This document shows positions 1-7,263 of a stretch of DNA of 24,082 bases, piece by piece (the first letter of the stretch is position 1; each line of letters opens with the position of its first letter). Both the position numbers and the translations under genes were made by a program. The stretch comes from a virus: positions 1 through 24,082 of IMG/VR virus record IMGVR_UViG_3300030020_000104. One strand, given 5' to 3'. The notes under the pieces were generated by a model that was given only the letters and a program-made list of their open reading frames with translations, had not been told where the DNA came from and ran no database searches.

Positions 1-483
1 TCCGACCGGCGCATGCGCGATGCTGGGCTCGGGCTTTACAAACAAGGGTCAACCGCGCCCACTCCGGTTGACGCCAAGCCAATCCCGGTTGACGCCAAGC
101 CAATCCCGGTTGACGCGCCGGATTTCGAGACCGACGCGCTCGGCGGCGTCGAAGAGTTCCTCGCGGATCTCAATTCCGGCAATTACCTCAGCCAGGTCGA
201 CGCGCAGCGCATAAAGGAAAACGTCCTCGCCGCGCGCCACCTGATGAGCCTGCGCAAAGAGGCCGGCGAGCTGGTCGACGTCGAACGCGCCGGCAAGCAG
301 TTCTTCAAACTTGCCCGCGACGCGCGCGATGCCTGGATCACCTGGCCCGCGCGCATCGGACCCATGCTCGCAGCGGATCTGCAGGTCGACATCGCCGTCG
401 TTGTCGAGGCCCTCAACCGCTATGTCCAGGAACAGCTCGAAAGGATCGGCGAGAAGGAACCCGATTTCAACGAGGAGTCATAA
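1..483 (+). CDS. Terminase small subunit, Nu1-like (5' partial)
   Basis: Putative small terminase subunit, which recognises phage DNA and hands it to the large subunit for packaging. The reading frame is open to the left edge of the window; the first ATG is at 13, has no Shine-Dalgarno sequence before it, and the N-terminal winged-helix expected in Nu1-like proteins is absent, so I read this as the C-terminal part of a gene that begins upstream. The visible part has a proline/valine-rich linker containing two copies of VDAKPIP (from a 21-bp DNA repeat) followed by a helical domain (residues about 50-150 from ATG 13) with the pattern LSQVDAQRIKENVLAARHL, then GELVDVERAGKQFFKLARDAR and WPARIGPMLAADL. 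That pattern is typical of the oligomerisation/large-subunit-binding half of Nu1-type proteins. The position directly before a GpA-type large subunit supports the call. The family assignment comes from pattern recognition, not a search. Confidence 0.75.
   Translation, partial: SDRRMRDAGLGLYKQGSTAPTPVDAKPIPVDAKPIPVDAPDFETDALGGVEEFLADLNSGNYLSQVDAQRIKENVLAARHLMSLRKEAGELVDVERAGKQFFKLARDARDAWITWPARIGPMLAADLQVDIAVVVEALNRYVQEQLERIGEKEPDFNEES
64..116 (+). repeat. 21-bp tandem repeat, 2.5 copies, in terminase small subunit
   Basis: The unit ccggttgacgccaagccaat plus c occurs perfectly at 64-84 and 85-105, with an 11-base third start at 106-116. The length is a multiple of three, so it extends a VDAKPIP linker without breaking the frame. 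It probably arose by slippage in a flexible hinge region. Confidence 0.9.
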
Positions 484-2554
484 GGCCCCGATCGACGAGC
501 CCGCCGCCAGGCTGGCGCGGTCGTTCGCACGGGGCTGGCGACCGCCGCCCCGCATCAGCATACCCGAATGGGCGGATCGCAACCGCATAAAGCCGCGCGG
601 CACTGGCAGTACCGCCGGCGAATGGCGCACGTCAGACGTCGAGATCGCGCGCGGCCCCATGCTCGCCGCGACCGAGCCTGGCGTCCGCACGATCAGCGCG
701 ATGGTGGCGACCCAGCTGCTCAAGACGTCGCTGATCGAAAACGTGTTCGGCTTTCACGCCGACCTCGACCCGTGTCCCATCATGATCGTCCAGCCCAAGG
801 ACGACGCCGCAGACCAGTTCAGCAAAGAACGCATCGCCCCGTTCATCAAGGCGACGAAAGTTCTGCGCACCATCGTCGGTTCGACCAAAACCCGCACCAG
901 CGATGACACGCTCGATTACAAGGCCTTCCCGGGCGGCTTCCTCGCCATCACGGCGGCAGGCAGTCCCGACAATCTCGCGCGCCGCCCGCTGCGCATCATC
1001 CTCTACGACGAGATCGACAAGTACGTCGTCACCAAGGAAGGGCTCGCCACAGATATCGGCGACGAACGCCTTGCCTCATTTTCAGGCAACGCGCTGTCGA
1101 TCCGCTGCTGCTCGCCCACGGTCAAGGGCGAGAGCGCGATCGAGGCCAGTTACGATGAATCGGACCGGCGGCGCGCCAGCGTCGCATGCCCGGAATGCGA
1201 TCACCGCCAGTTCCTGGAATTCAGACACGTCGAGTGGGACCGCGGGGAGGATGGCAAAAGCCACCGACCCGAAACAGCCGCCATCCATTGCGAGGCATGC
1301 GGCTGTGTCTGGAGCGAGGCTCAGCGCCTGCGCTCACTGGCCACGATCCGTTGGCACCAGACCCGCCGCTTCGAATGCTGCGGCGAATGGCAGTCTCCGC
1401 TCGACGTGTACGACGGAGCCTGGCGCGCCAGCGCGGCCGATCCGGTCGCGCAAGCGTGGGACTGGTGGCAATCGGACCGCTGGGCAGTCTATCGCGCCAG
1501 ATGCCAGCACTGCGGCACTTGGCCAGTATCGAACGAGCACGCGGGCTTCAACGCCAGCAAACTGTTCTCGCCCTGGGAACGCGATCGACCGGCCGCCATC
1601 GCCAAGAAATGGCTGGCCGCACAAGGATTTGAAGACCGGCTGCAGCCCTGGTGGAACACCCAGATGGCGCTGCCGTACCGCAAAAACAGCGGCAAGGAAG
1701 TCTCGGTCGACGCGCTGACGTCACGCTGCGAAATCTGGGAAGCGCGCGTACCCGAAGGCGTCGCGCTGCTGACGATCGGCATCGACGTTCAGGATTACCG
1801 TATCGAGATCGAGGTTGTTGGCTGGGGACGCAACGAGGAAAGCTGGTCGATCGATTACGAAACGATCGACGGCGAATTCTCGCACCCCAACACGCAAAGC
1901 CAGCTCGATGAATACCTGCAGAGGATCTGGCACCGCGCCGATGGCCGGCCGTTCGCGATGCGCGCGGCCTGCATCGACACCGGCGGCCACCACACCGACG
2001 CGGTTTATGAATTCGCAAAGCAGCGCCTTGGCCGCAAGGTCTGGGGCATCAAGGGCGAAAGCGCCCGCACCGGTTTCACCAACCCGGTCTGGCCGATCAA
2101 GCGCCCCAGCTCGCGCACCAAGAAAACCTATCGCCCGGTCATCATCGGCGTCAACGCGGCCAAGGATTTCATTCGGTTCTCCCTGGCCAAGACCGATCCC
2201 GGCCCGGGCTACATGCACTTCAACGTGCAAACCGATCGCGTGCGGTTCGACCAGATGCTGGCCGAAGACATGATCTACGAAGGCCACGGCAGTGCCCGCC
2301 GGCGCAAATGGGTGGCGAAAGCCGGCCGCGCCAACGAGGCGCTCGACTGCCGGGTCTATGCTTATGCCGCCCTCCACGGCCTGATGCACATGGGGCTGAA
2401 ATTGAACAAGCTCGCCGATGATGTCTGTGGCGCCTTCGCGGCGCCGGCACCCGCGCTTGCGCAGGCGATACCCGCGCCCGCGCCCACGCAAACGACCACG
2501 GCGAAAGCCGATACCAAACGCAAGGCCGGCTTCACCCGCCGCCTGGCCCGATAG
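422..2554 (+). CDS. Terminase large subunit, GpA family (start uncertain)
   Basis: ATP-driven packaging motor and endonuclease of the lambda GpA family. Numbering from ATG 422 (710 aa; lambda gpA is about 640): the family N-terminal EWAD motif is at residues 49-52; a degenerate Walker A-like stretch (MVATQLLKTS) begins at about residue 94; the Walker B motif LYDEID is at 194-199; paired cysteines (CPEC from 256, CEACGC from 290, later CCGEW and CQHCGTW) suggest zinc-ribbon inserts; RNase H-like nuclease carboxylates are at GIDV (D455) and CIDTGG (D519). The C-terminal tail is Pro/Ala/Thr-rich. The homologous region begins only near residue 31 (LARSF), and there is no ATG, GTG or TTG close to it: ATG 422 lies 62 bases inside the small-subunit gene and lacks a Shine-Dalgarno sequence, whereas a good one (GAGGAG, 472-477) precedes only ATC 491 and CTG 512 in this frame. 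Identity of the protein is secure; the start is not. Confidence 0.93.
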   Translation: MSRNSSKGSARRNPISTRSHKAPIDEPAARLARSFARGWRPPPRISIPEWADRNRIKPRGTGSTAGEWRTSDVEIARGPMLAATEPGVRTISAMVATQLLKTSLIENVFGFHADLDPCPIMIVQPKDDAADQFSKERIAPFIKATKVLRTIVGSTKTRTSDDTLDYKAFPGGFLAITAAGSPDNLARRPLRIILYDEIDKYVVTKEGLATDIGDERLASFSGNALSIRCCSPTVKGESAIEASYDESDRRRASVACPECDHRQFLEFRHVEWDRGEDGKSHRPETAAIHCEACGCVWSEAQRLRSLATIRWHQTRRFECCGEWQSPLDVYDGAWRASAADPVAQAWDWWQSDRWAVYRARCQHCGTWPVSNEHAGFNASKLFSPWERDRPAAIAKKWLAAQGFEDRLQPWWNTQMALPYRKNSGKEVSVDALTSRCEIWEARVPEGVALLTIGIDVQDYRIEIEVVGWGRNEESWSIDYETIDGEFSHPNTQSQLDEYLQRIWHRADGRPFAMRAACIDTGGHHTDAVYEFAKQRLGRKVWGIKGESARTGFTNPVWPIKRPSSRTKKTYRPVIIGVNAAKDFIRFSLAKTDPGPGYMHFNVQTDRVRFDQMLAEDMIYEGHGSARRRKWVAKAGRANEALDCRVYAYAALHGLMHMGLKLNKLADDVCGAFAAPAPALAQAIPAPAPTQTTTAKADTKRKAGFTRRLAR
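472..477 (+). promoter_or_regulatory. Shine-Dalgarno sequence GAGGAG before the terminase large subunit
   Basis: GAGGAG lies at the end of the small-subunit gene, just before its TAA (481-483). It is well placed to start the large subunit, yet no canonical start codon follows in the right frame; the nearest near-cognate codons are ATC 491 and CTG 512. It therefore bears directly on the unresolved large-subunit start. Confidence 0.5.
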
Positions 2555-2580
2555 AATTCGCCAGAAAGACCGGAACGCGC

Positions 2581-2844
2581 ATGTCGCTCGATCACCCCTC
2601 AGTGTTTGCCGGGGTCGATCCCGGCACGCTGCAGACGTGGCTGAGCACGGCGCAGACCGCGCTGTTTCAGCTGCAATCGGGCGCGCTCATCGCCAACGCG
2701 TCGTACACACAGGGCGATGGCGCCAAATCGGTCTCGTATCGTCAGGTCGACATCGGCGCGCTCAACATTCTGATCCGCCAGTTGCAGCAGGAACTGGGCA
2801 TCGTGCGCCGCGCGCGCCGTCCGCTGCGGATATTCTTTCGATGA
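2581..2844 (+). CDS. Head-tail joining protein, gpW-like
   Basis: An 87-aa protein in the position of lambda W, between large terminase and portal. In lambda, gpW completes the DNA-filled head and provides the binding site for the next connector protein. The sequence has the family layout: an N-terminal helix (LQTWLSTAQTALFQLQSG), a short beta hairpin region (AKSVSYRQVDIG) and a C-terminal helix (ALNILIRQLQQELG) ending in a basic tail (RRARRPLR). Lambda gpW is 68 aa, so this is slightly longer. The ATG at 2581 has GGAA at 2572-2575. The stop overlaps the portal ATG as ATGA (2841-2844), which implies translational coupling. Sequence pattern and gene order agree. Confidence 0.85.
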   Translation: MSLDHPSVFAGVDPGTLQTWLSTAQTALFQLQSGALIANASYTQGDGAKSVSYRQVDIGALNILIRQLQQELGIVRRARRPLRIFFR

Positions 2845-4502
2845 GCGCGCCCGCCGTGCTCGGACCAAACGGCCAACCGATTGCATCGGGCACCATCCAG
2901 CGGATCCGCGAACGCGCGCGCGCACCACGCGGCGGCATGCGTGCGCTCAACGGCAACCAGCCCCAGTGGTTTGCGTATGATGCGCAGGACTGGACCAGCC
3001 CCGACACCGGCGACTGGCTGCCGCAAGTCAATTCGCCCGATCGCGAAATCAATCTCTACCGCGACCGGGTCACCGCCCGGGCACGCGATCTCTATCGCAA
3101 CGATGGCTGGGCAAAGGGCGCGGTCGGGCGCCTGCTCGATTCGACCATCGGCGGTCACCTGCACCTGGTGGCAAAACCCGATTACCGCGCGCTCGGCTTC
3201 GACATGGTCTGGGCGGAGGAATACCGCGCCGCGGTCGAAGGCCACTGGCGCAGCTGGTCGGTCGATATCCGCCGCTACAACGACGTCAGCCGCCGCCACA
3301 CGATGACGCAGATGTTCCGCATCGCGCTGGCGCACAAGCTGGTCGACGGCGAATCGCTGATCCTGTCGCACTGGCGCCAGGACCGCGTGCTGGCCGAAGG
3401 CGCGACGTTTGCCACCTGCTTTCAGGGTATCGATCCCGATCGGCTGTCGAATCCATACCAGATGGTCGACACCAAATATCTGCGCGGCGGGGTGGAGATC
3501 GACGACGACGACGTCGCGATCGCGTTCCACATCCGCAAGGCGCACCAGAACGACTGGTACAACGCGGTCGAGAGCATGCAGTGGGAACGCGTCGATCGCG
3601 AAGACCCCGATGGCTGGCAGCGCGTGTTCCACGATTTCGATCCGGACCGGTTTCAGCAGCACCGCGGCATGTCGATTTTCGCGCCCGTCCTGTCGCGCAT
3701 GAAAATGCTGGCGAAATACTACCAGGTCGAGCTGCAGGCGGCGACCGTCGCCAGCGCCTTCGGCCTCTACGTCACCAGCCCCTTCGATCAGGAAATGGTG
3801 CGCGAAGCGCTCGATGATCCAGACAGCGAGAAAGAAGCCTGGGGCTGGTACCAGGACATGCGCACCGATTTCCACCGCGACAGCGACTTGTCGCTGACCG
3901 GCGCCAAAGTCGCCACGCTTGCCCCCGGCGAGGAAGTCAAGGCCGTCACGGCGGAGCGGCCGAGCAGCGGATTTTCCCCGTTCACGCACGAAATGCTCCG
4001 CTCGATGGGGCAGGTCATGGGGCTGTCGGCCGAGCAGGCGCACAACGATTATTCGGAATCAAGCTGGTCGAGCGCGCGCGCCGGCATCGTCGAAGCCGAA
4101 AAGATGTTCAAGCGCCGCACGGCGGACTTCTATGCCAACACCACCACGCCGGTCTATGCCACCTGGCTTGAGGAACTGCACGATCGCAAGATGGTGCCGC
4201 TGCCCCGCAACGCACCGCCGTTCCGCGCCATGCGCACCGCCTATTCGCGCTGCCGCTGGCTGGGCGCCCCGCGTGGCTGGGTCGATCCGGTCGCAGAGCG
4301 CCAGGGCGCGGTGCTTGGCCTCGATGCCGGGTTCGATACGCTCGAAAACGTCTGCGCGACGCAAGGCAGCGATTGGGAAGAAAACCTCGATCAGCGCGCC
4401 CGCGAATATCAGCGGATGAAGGATCTCGGGCTGCCGCCGCCCGAATGGATCGGCGCCGAACAGACCGCCGCGCAAGTCTCGAAAAAGCCGGAGGCGCAAT
4501 GA
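2841..4502 (+). CDS. Portal protein, lambda gpB-like
   Basis: A 553-aa portal of the lambda gpB family (lambda gpB is 533 aa). The dodecameric portal forms the single DNA entry vertex, docks terminase, nucleates head assembly and later binds the tail connector. Characteristic stretches are the early region with NLYRDRVTARARDLYRNDGWAKGAV, the HKLVDGESLI motif, the CFQGIDPDRLSNP segment, the GVEIDDDDVAIAFHI strand region and the later MGLSAEQAHNDYSESSWSSAR helix, all typical of this family. An open frame extends far upstream inside the terminase gene, but the start at ATG 2841 is chosen because it sits in an ATGA overlap with gpW and gives the expected length. The end overlaps the next gene in the same ATGA manner (4499-4502). 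Confidence 0.93.
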   Translation: MSAPAVLGPNGQPIASGTIQRIRERARAPRGGMRALNGNQPQWFAYDAQDWTSPDTGDWLPQVNSPDREINLYRDRVTARARDLYRNDGWAKGAVGRLLDSTIGGHLHLVAKPDYRALGFDMVWAEEYRAAVEGHWRSWSVDIRRYNDVSRRHTMTQMFRIALAHKLVDGESLILSHWRQDRVLAEGATFATCFQGIDPDRLSNPYQMVDTKYLRGGVEIDDDDVAIAFHIRKAHQNDWYNAVESMQWERVDREDPDGWQRVFHDFDPDRFQQHRGMSIFAPVLSRMKMLAKYYQVELQAATVASAFGLYVTSPFDQEMVREALDDPDSEKEAWGWYQDMRTDFHRDSDLSLTGAKVATLAPGEEVKAVTAERPSSGFSPFTHEMLRSMGQVMGLSAEQAHNDYSESSWSSARAGIVEAEKMFKRRTADFYANTTTPVYATWLEELHDRKMVPLPRNAPPFRAMRTAYSRCRWLGAPRGWVDPVAERQGAVLGLDAGFDTLENVCATQGSDWEENLDQRAREYQRMKDLGLPPPEWIGAEQTAAQVSKKPEAQ

Positions 4503-4759
4503 TCCCGCAGTTTGTCACGGTCACGCTGTGGGGCGGCCGCGCCACCACCCGGATCAACGCACACCTGATCACGCGCATCAGTCCGGCCGCAGAGGGATCG
4601 GTGATCTACCTCGCCGGCGGCGACCCGCTCCGCGTCAACCACAGCGACGAGGAAGTCGAGGCGATGATTGCCGCGCTTGATCGCGACGTCAGGCTCGTGA
4701 CGCCGGTCGAAGTTCGCGCCGAGATCAATCCTCGCGCAGCCCGCAAGAAAGCTGCCTGA
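4499..4759 (+). CDS. Small FlbD-like phage protein of unknown function
   Basis: An 86-aa protein wedged between portal and protease, coupled to both by overlaps (ATGA at 4499-4502; TGATG at 4757-4761). Residues 4-60 follow the spacing of the flagellar FlbD/small barrel family: VTVTLWGGR, then INAHLITRI, SVIYLAGGDPLRV and EEVEAMIAAL. The C-terminal tail is Ala/Arg/Lys-rich. FlbD is a translational regulator of flagellar genes in some bacteria; what a copy in a phage head operon would do is unknown. Its place suggests a role in head assembly or in translation of the capsid genes, but that is inference. It could also be an unrelated small all-beta head protein that happens to share the pattern. 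Confidence 0.75.
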   Translation: MIPQFVTVTLWGGRATTRINAHLITRISPAAEGSVIYLAGGDPLRVNHSDEEVEAMIAALDRDVRLVTPVEVRAEINPRAARKKAA

Positions 4760-5607
4760 TGCACCAGTTTGCCGAGCTTTCGCAGCAGCTGTTCAACAAG
4801 CCGCTGATGATCCTGCCCAACAAGGCAGAGATCATCATGGCCAGCCTGTCCGAGCGCCTTGGGATTACGTCCATCGTGCGCGCGGGCAGCGACGACTTCA
4901 CCTGGCGCGAAGAGCCCGACGCGGGCTATCGCGGCTATGACACAGTGGCAAACATCGCCGTGATCGAAGTGCGCGGCACGCTCGTGCAGCGCACCAGAAC
5001 ATTGCGCCCCTACAGCGGCATGACCGGCTATGACGGCATCCGCCAAAACCTGCTCACCGCGCTGGCCGATCCCGACATCGACGCGATCGCGCTCGATATC
5101 GACAGCCCGGGCGGCGAAGTCGCCGGCTGTTTCGACCTGGTCGACACGATCTATCGCGCGCGCCAGGTCAAACCGATCTGGTCGATCCTCGGTGAAAACG
5201 CGTTCTCAGCCGCCTATGCGCTCGCCAGCGCAGCCGATGTCATCACCGTTCCGCGCACCGGCGGCACCGGCTCGATCGGCGTGATCGTCATGCATGTCAG
5301 CCTGCAGGAAGCGCTCAAAAAGCAGGGCATCGAGGTGACGCTGATCACCAAGGGCGATCTGAAGGGCGAAGGCTCTGAAATGTTCAACCTGACCGATGAC
5401 GCCTTTGCCCGCATCAAAGCCGACGTCGAAGAAGTCGGCGATCTGTTCGACCGCACGGTCGCGCGCAATCGCGGGCTGCCGCGCAAAAAGGTCTTCGACA
5501 CGCAGGCCGGTACATACCTCGGTGCCGCCGGCGTCGAATATGGCCTGGCCGATGCGGTCATGGCCCCCGACGAGGCCTTCCGCGCGCTGATCGACAGCCT
5601 CGACTGA
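4759..5607 (+). CDS. Prohead protease, S49 family (lambda gpC-like)
   Basis: A 282-aa serine protease of the S49 (SppA/protease IV) family, used by lambda-like phages as gpC to mature the prohead. Visible motifs: IALDIDSPGGEV (S116 region, substrate strand), the nucleophile segment ENAFSAAYALASAAD with S150 as probable catalytic serine, the TGGTGSIGVI motif, and ITKGDLKGEG with K198 as probable general base. The Ser-Lys spacing of about 50 residues resembles the single-domain SppA enzymes. Lambda gpC is about 440 aa because its C-terminal third is the Nu3 scaffold; here the protein ends soon after the protease domain and a separate gene at 5705 appears to carry the scaffold part. The start overlaps the preceding stop by one base (TGATG). 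A later in-frame ATG at 4807 is possible but less well placed. Confidence 0.92.
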   Translation: MHQFAELSQQLFNKPLMILPNKAEIIMASLSERLGITSIVRAGSDDFTWREEPDAGYRGYDTVANIAVIEVRGTLVQRTRTLRPYSGMTGYDGIRQNLLTALADPDIDAIALDIDSPGGEVAGCFDLVDTIYRARQVKPIWSILGENAFSAAYALASAADVITVPRTGGTGSIGVIVMHVSLQEALKKQGIEVTLITKGDLKGEGSEMFNLTDDAFARIKADVEEVGDLFDRTVARNRGLPRKKVFDTQAGTYLGAAGVEYGLADAVMAPDEAFRALIDSLD

Positions 5608-5612
5608 CACCA

Positions 5613-5692
5613 AACCCCCGGTGCCTCCGCACCAAATCCCCCCGGCGCGGAGCGCCATACTCCCCCCCCCCGGCGCGGAGCGCCATACTCCC
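5613..5692 (+). repeat. Intergenic block of three small hairpins including a perfect 27-bp direct repeat
   Basis: Between protease and scaffold lie three consecutive stem-loops: GGTGC-CTCC-GCACC (5620-5633), GGCGC-GGA-GCGCC (5644-5656) and GGCGC-GGA-GCGCC (5672-5684). The last two sit in a perfect 27-base repeat (5638-5664 and 5666-5692, period 28). The first is a diverged relative with the same C-run before it. No T-tract follows, so they are not ordinary terminators; a role in mRNA stability or in limiting ribosome access to the gene at 5705 is possible. Confidence 0.85.
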
Positions 5693-5704
5693 AAGGAAAG
5701 CTGC

Positions 5705-6439
5705 ATGACCAAACCCGGTTTCTTGGCGGGTTCGTCCCGCTTTGCCCACCTCGCCGGCCTGGGCCGCGCTCGCCGCGCTGCGGATGCCAACGACGAAGGC
5801 GAAGAATACGGCAACCGCAAGGACGGCCGTAAAGCCGAAGACGATGACGACGACGACGGTCGCGGCGACAAGGACAAGGACAAAGCCCGCAAGTCGAAAG
5901 CCGCCGACGACGATGACAGCGGTGACGACGACGGCGCCCGCAAGGGCCGCAAGTCGAAAGCCGCCGATGACGACGATGACGGCGACGACGATCGCAAGGG
6001 CCGGAAGGCAAAAGCCGCCGACGACGATGACGACGACGACGATCGCAAGGCCCGCAAGGCCAGGCGCGCCGAAGACGACGATGGCGATGATGACGACGAC
6101 GAAGAACGCGAAATGAACGGCCGCAACGCCGTCGCCTCGGCCCGTCGCCGCGAACGCCGCCGCTGCTGCGCGATCCTCGAGGCCGCCGCCGATGCCATGG
6201 GCAACCCCGCGCTGCTCGAAAGCGCGCTGACCCAGATGGAAAGCACCCACGGCACCGGTTACGCCGTGCGTCGTGTCGAACGCGCCGCGCGCGCCGCCGA
6301 AAACAGCGACCGTTCGGAATCGCGCACCCGTCGCAATCCGCAAGTCGGCAGCGACGGCCCGCCGCCGCGCGGCGGTGCGGCAGAGGCCGGCAAAGGCTGG
6401 GCCGCTGCCATCGCCAAAGTCGTCAATCCGAAAGGCTGA
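5705..6439 (+). CDS. Putative capsid scaffold, poly-acidic repeat protein
   Basis: A 244-aa, extremely charged protein in the position of the lambda Nu3 scaffold, between protease and decoration protein. Residues 1-35 are a basic N-terminus with several Arg; residues about 36-140 alternate basic clusters (RKGRKSKAA) with runs of Asp (up to eight in a row), in three approximate repeats of 18-20 aa; residues about 145-200 form a helical segment (AILEAAADAMGNPALLESALTQ) resembling the C-terminal helical part of S49 protease/scaffold proteins of other lambda-like phages; the end is Gly/Arg-rich. Start ATG 5705 has AAGGAAAG at 5693-5700. Scaffold function is inferred from position, charge and the C-terminal helix; a nucleic-acid-like acidic internal protein is the alternative. 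An intrinsic terminator follows at once (6462-6493). Confidence 0.7.
   Translation: MTKPGFLAGSSRFAHLAGLGRARRAADANDEGEEYGNRKDGRKAEDDDDDDGRGDKDKDKARKSKAADDDDSGDDDGARKGRKSKAADDDDDGDDDRKGRKAKAADDDDDDDDRKARKARRAEDDDGDDDDDEEREMNGRNAVASARRRERRRCCAILEAAADAMGNPALLESALTQMESTHGTGYAVRRVERAARAAENSDRSESRTRRNPQVGSDGPPPRGGAAEAGKGWAAAIAKVVNPKG
5888..6055 (+). repeat. Tandem 54-60 bp coding repeats (basic-acidic modules)
   Basis: Three copies starting at 5888, 5948 and 6002, each coding RK(S/A)KAA followed by an Asp-rich run broken by a Gly or Ser. All spacings are multiples of three. The pattern explains long spurious open frames on the opposite strand and in the other forward frame. Confidence 0.85.
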
Positions 6440-6461
6440 ACGACCTCACCTCCATCCCTTC

Positions 6462-6493
6462 AAGGCGCGCGCTCCCGAGCGGCGCCTTTTTTT
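6462..6493 (+). terminator. Intrinsic terminator after the scaffold gene
   Basis: AAGGCGC pairs with GCGCCTT and, after one bulged G, CGCTC pairs with GAGCG, giving a 12-bp GC-rich stem with a two-base loop followed by an unbroken T run (6487-6493). It lies 22 bases after the scaffold stop and ends 16 bases before the decoration gene ATG. Confidence 0.85.
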
Positions 6494-6509
6494 GTGAAAG
6501 ATCAGAGCA

Positions 6510-7169
6510 ATGGGCAATCCCACTGTCACCCCGATCACCGAAGCCTGGCACGCCGGTGGATTTATCATCCAGGAGCCAAGCAACGGCATGTACACCCGCG
6601 CGTCGATCACGCTGAAGAGCGGTTTCGGCGTGCTGCTGGCCGGCACCGTGCTCGGCGCGTTCCTGACCGGCACCGCCGCCGCCACCGCGCTCGGCACCAA
6701 CACCGGCAACGGCACCTTTGGCGCGATCACCGTCGGCGGCGCAGCCGCCACCGGCAATTACGTCGTCGAATTCGACAGCGCGACGCAGTTCATCGTTTCC
6801 GCCCCCAACGGTCAGGAAATCGGCCACGGGACAACGGGAACGGCGTTCAGTGCCGGCGGCATCGGTTTCACCATCACCGCCGGCGGCACGGCGTTTGCGC
6901 CGGGCGACAGCTTCAACGTCGCTGTCACCGGCACGCTGCAATATGCGCCGTTCGACCCGACCGCGACCAACGGCCTGCAGAACGCCGTCGCCATCCTGTG
7001 GAGCGGCCGCCGCGATACGACGTCGGCCGCACAAGTCGCCGTGGCCGTCGTGCGCGGCCCGATCCGCGTGAATGTCGGCGAACTGGTTTGGGGTGCCAAC
7101 GTCACCACCACGCCGCAGCAGACCGCCGCGCTGGCTGCCCTGACCGCGCTGGGCATCCTGTCCAGCTGA
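6510..7169 (+). CDS. Head decoration protein, lambda gpD-like with inserted domain
   Basis: A 219-aa capsid-stabilising protein of the lambda gpD (HDPD) family. gpD trimers clamp the expanded shell of major capsid protein. The N-terminal part shows the family pattern (AWHAGGFIIQEPSNGMYTR, then ITLKSGFGVLLAGTVLG), and the C-terminal part the strand YAPFDPTATNGLQNAVAILW with VAVVRGPIRVN. Lambda gpD is 110 aa; the doubling here comes from a Gly/Thr-rich insert at residues about 55-145 (GNGTFGAITVGGAAATGNYVV, GTAFSAGGIGFTITAGG, FAPGDSFNVAV) that looks like a small all-beta surface domain, a known variation among phage decoration proteins. Start ATG 6510 has only a weak purine stretch before it. 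The gene is bounded on both sides by intrinsic terminators. Confidence 0.88.
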   Translation: MGNPTVTPITEAWHAGGFIIQEPSNGMYTRASITLKSGFGVLLAGTVLGAFLTGTAAATALGTNTGNGTFGAITVGGAAATGNYVVEFDSATQFIVSAPNGQEIGHGTTGTAFSAGGIGFTITAGGTAFAPGDSFNVAVTGTLQYAPFDPTATNGLQNAVAILWSGRRDTTSAAQVAVAVVRGPIRVNVGELVWGANVTTTPQQTAALAALTALGILSS

Positions 7170-7214
7170 TCTCCATCACCCGATACGCCCCCTCGGCCTT
7201 GGGCAAGCCGCACG

Positions 7215-7245
7215 AACGCTCGCCAGCGATGGCGGGCGTTTTTTT
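7215..7245 (+). terminator. Intrinsic terminator between decoration and capsid genes
   Basis: AACGCTCGCC (7215-7224) pairs with GGCGGGCGTT (7231-7240), one G-U pair, six-base loop, followed by a seven-T tract (7239-7245). It lies 46 bases after the decoration stop and ends 18 bases before the capsid ATG. Confidence 0.85.
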
Positions 7246-7263
7246 GTTTGGACGGAGCCCCCA

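Noticed and set aside
311-421. ATG 311 as start of the large terminase
   Set aside because: It would add 37 more residues lying wholly inside the small-subunit gene, without homologous character or a ribosome site; ATG 422 is the less bad choice.
2418-2840. Upstream extension of the portal frame
   Set aside because: The extension overlaps the terminase and gpW genes and has Arg/Pro-rich shadow composition; ATG 2841 gives the normal portal length with ATGA coupling.
5613-5692. CRISPR-like array
   Set aside because: Only two perfect copies with a one-base gap and internal hairpins; no spacers and no cas genes.
5206-6255. Ser-rich - strand frame (349 aa) opposite the scaffold
   Set aside because: It is the complement of the GAC/GAT repeat (Ser/Val runs), so it reflects low complexity and not a gene.
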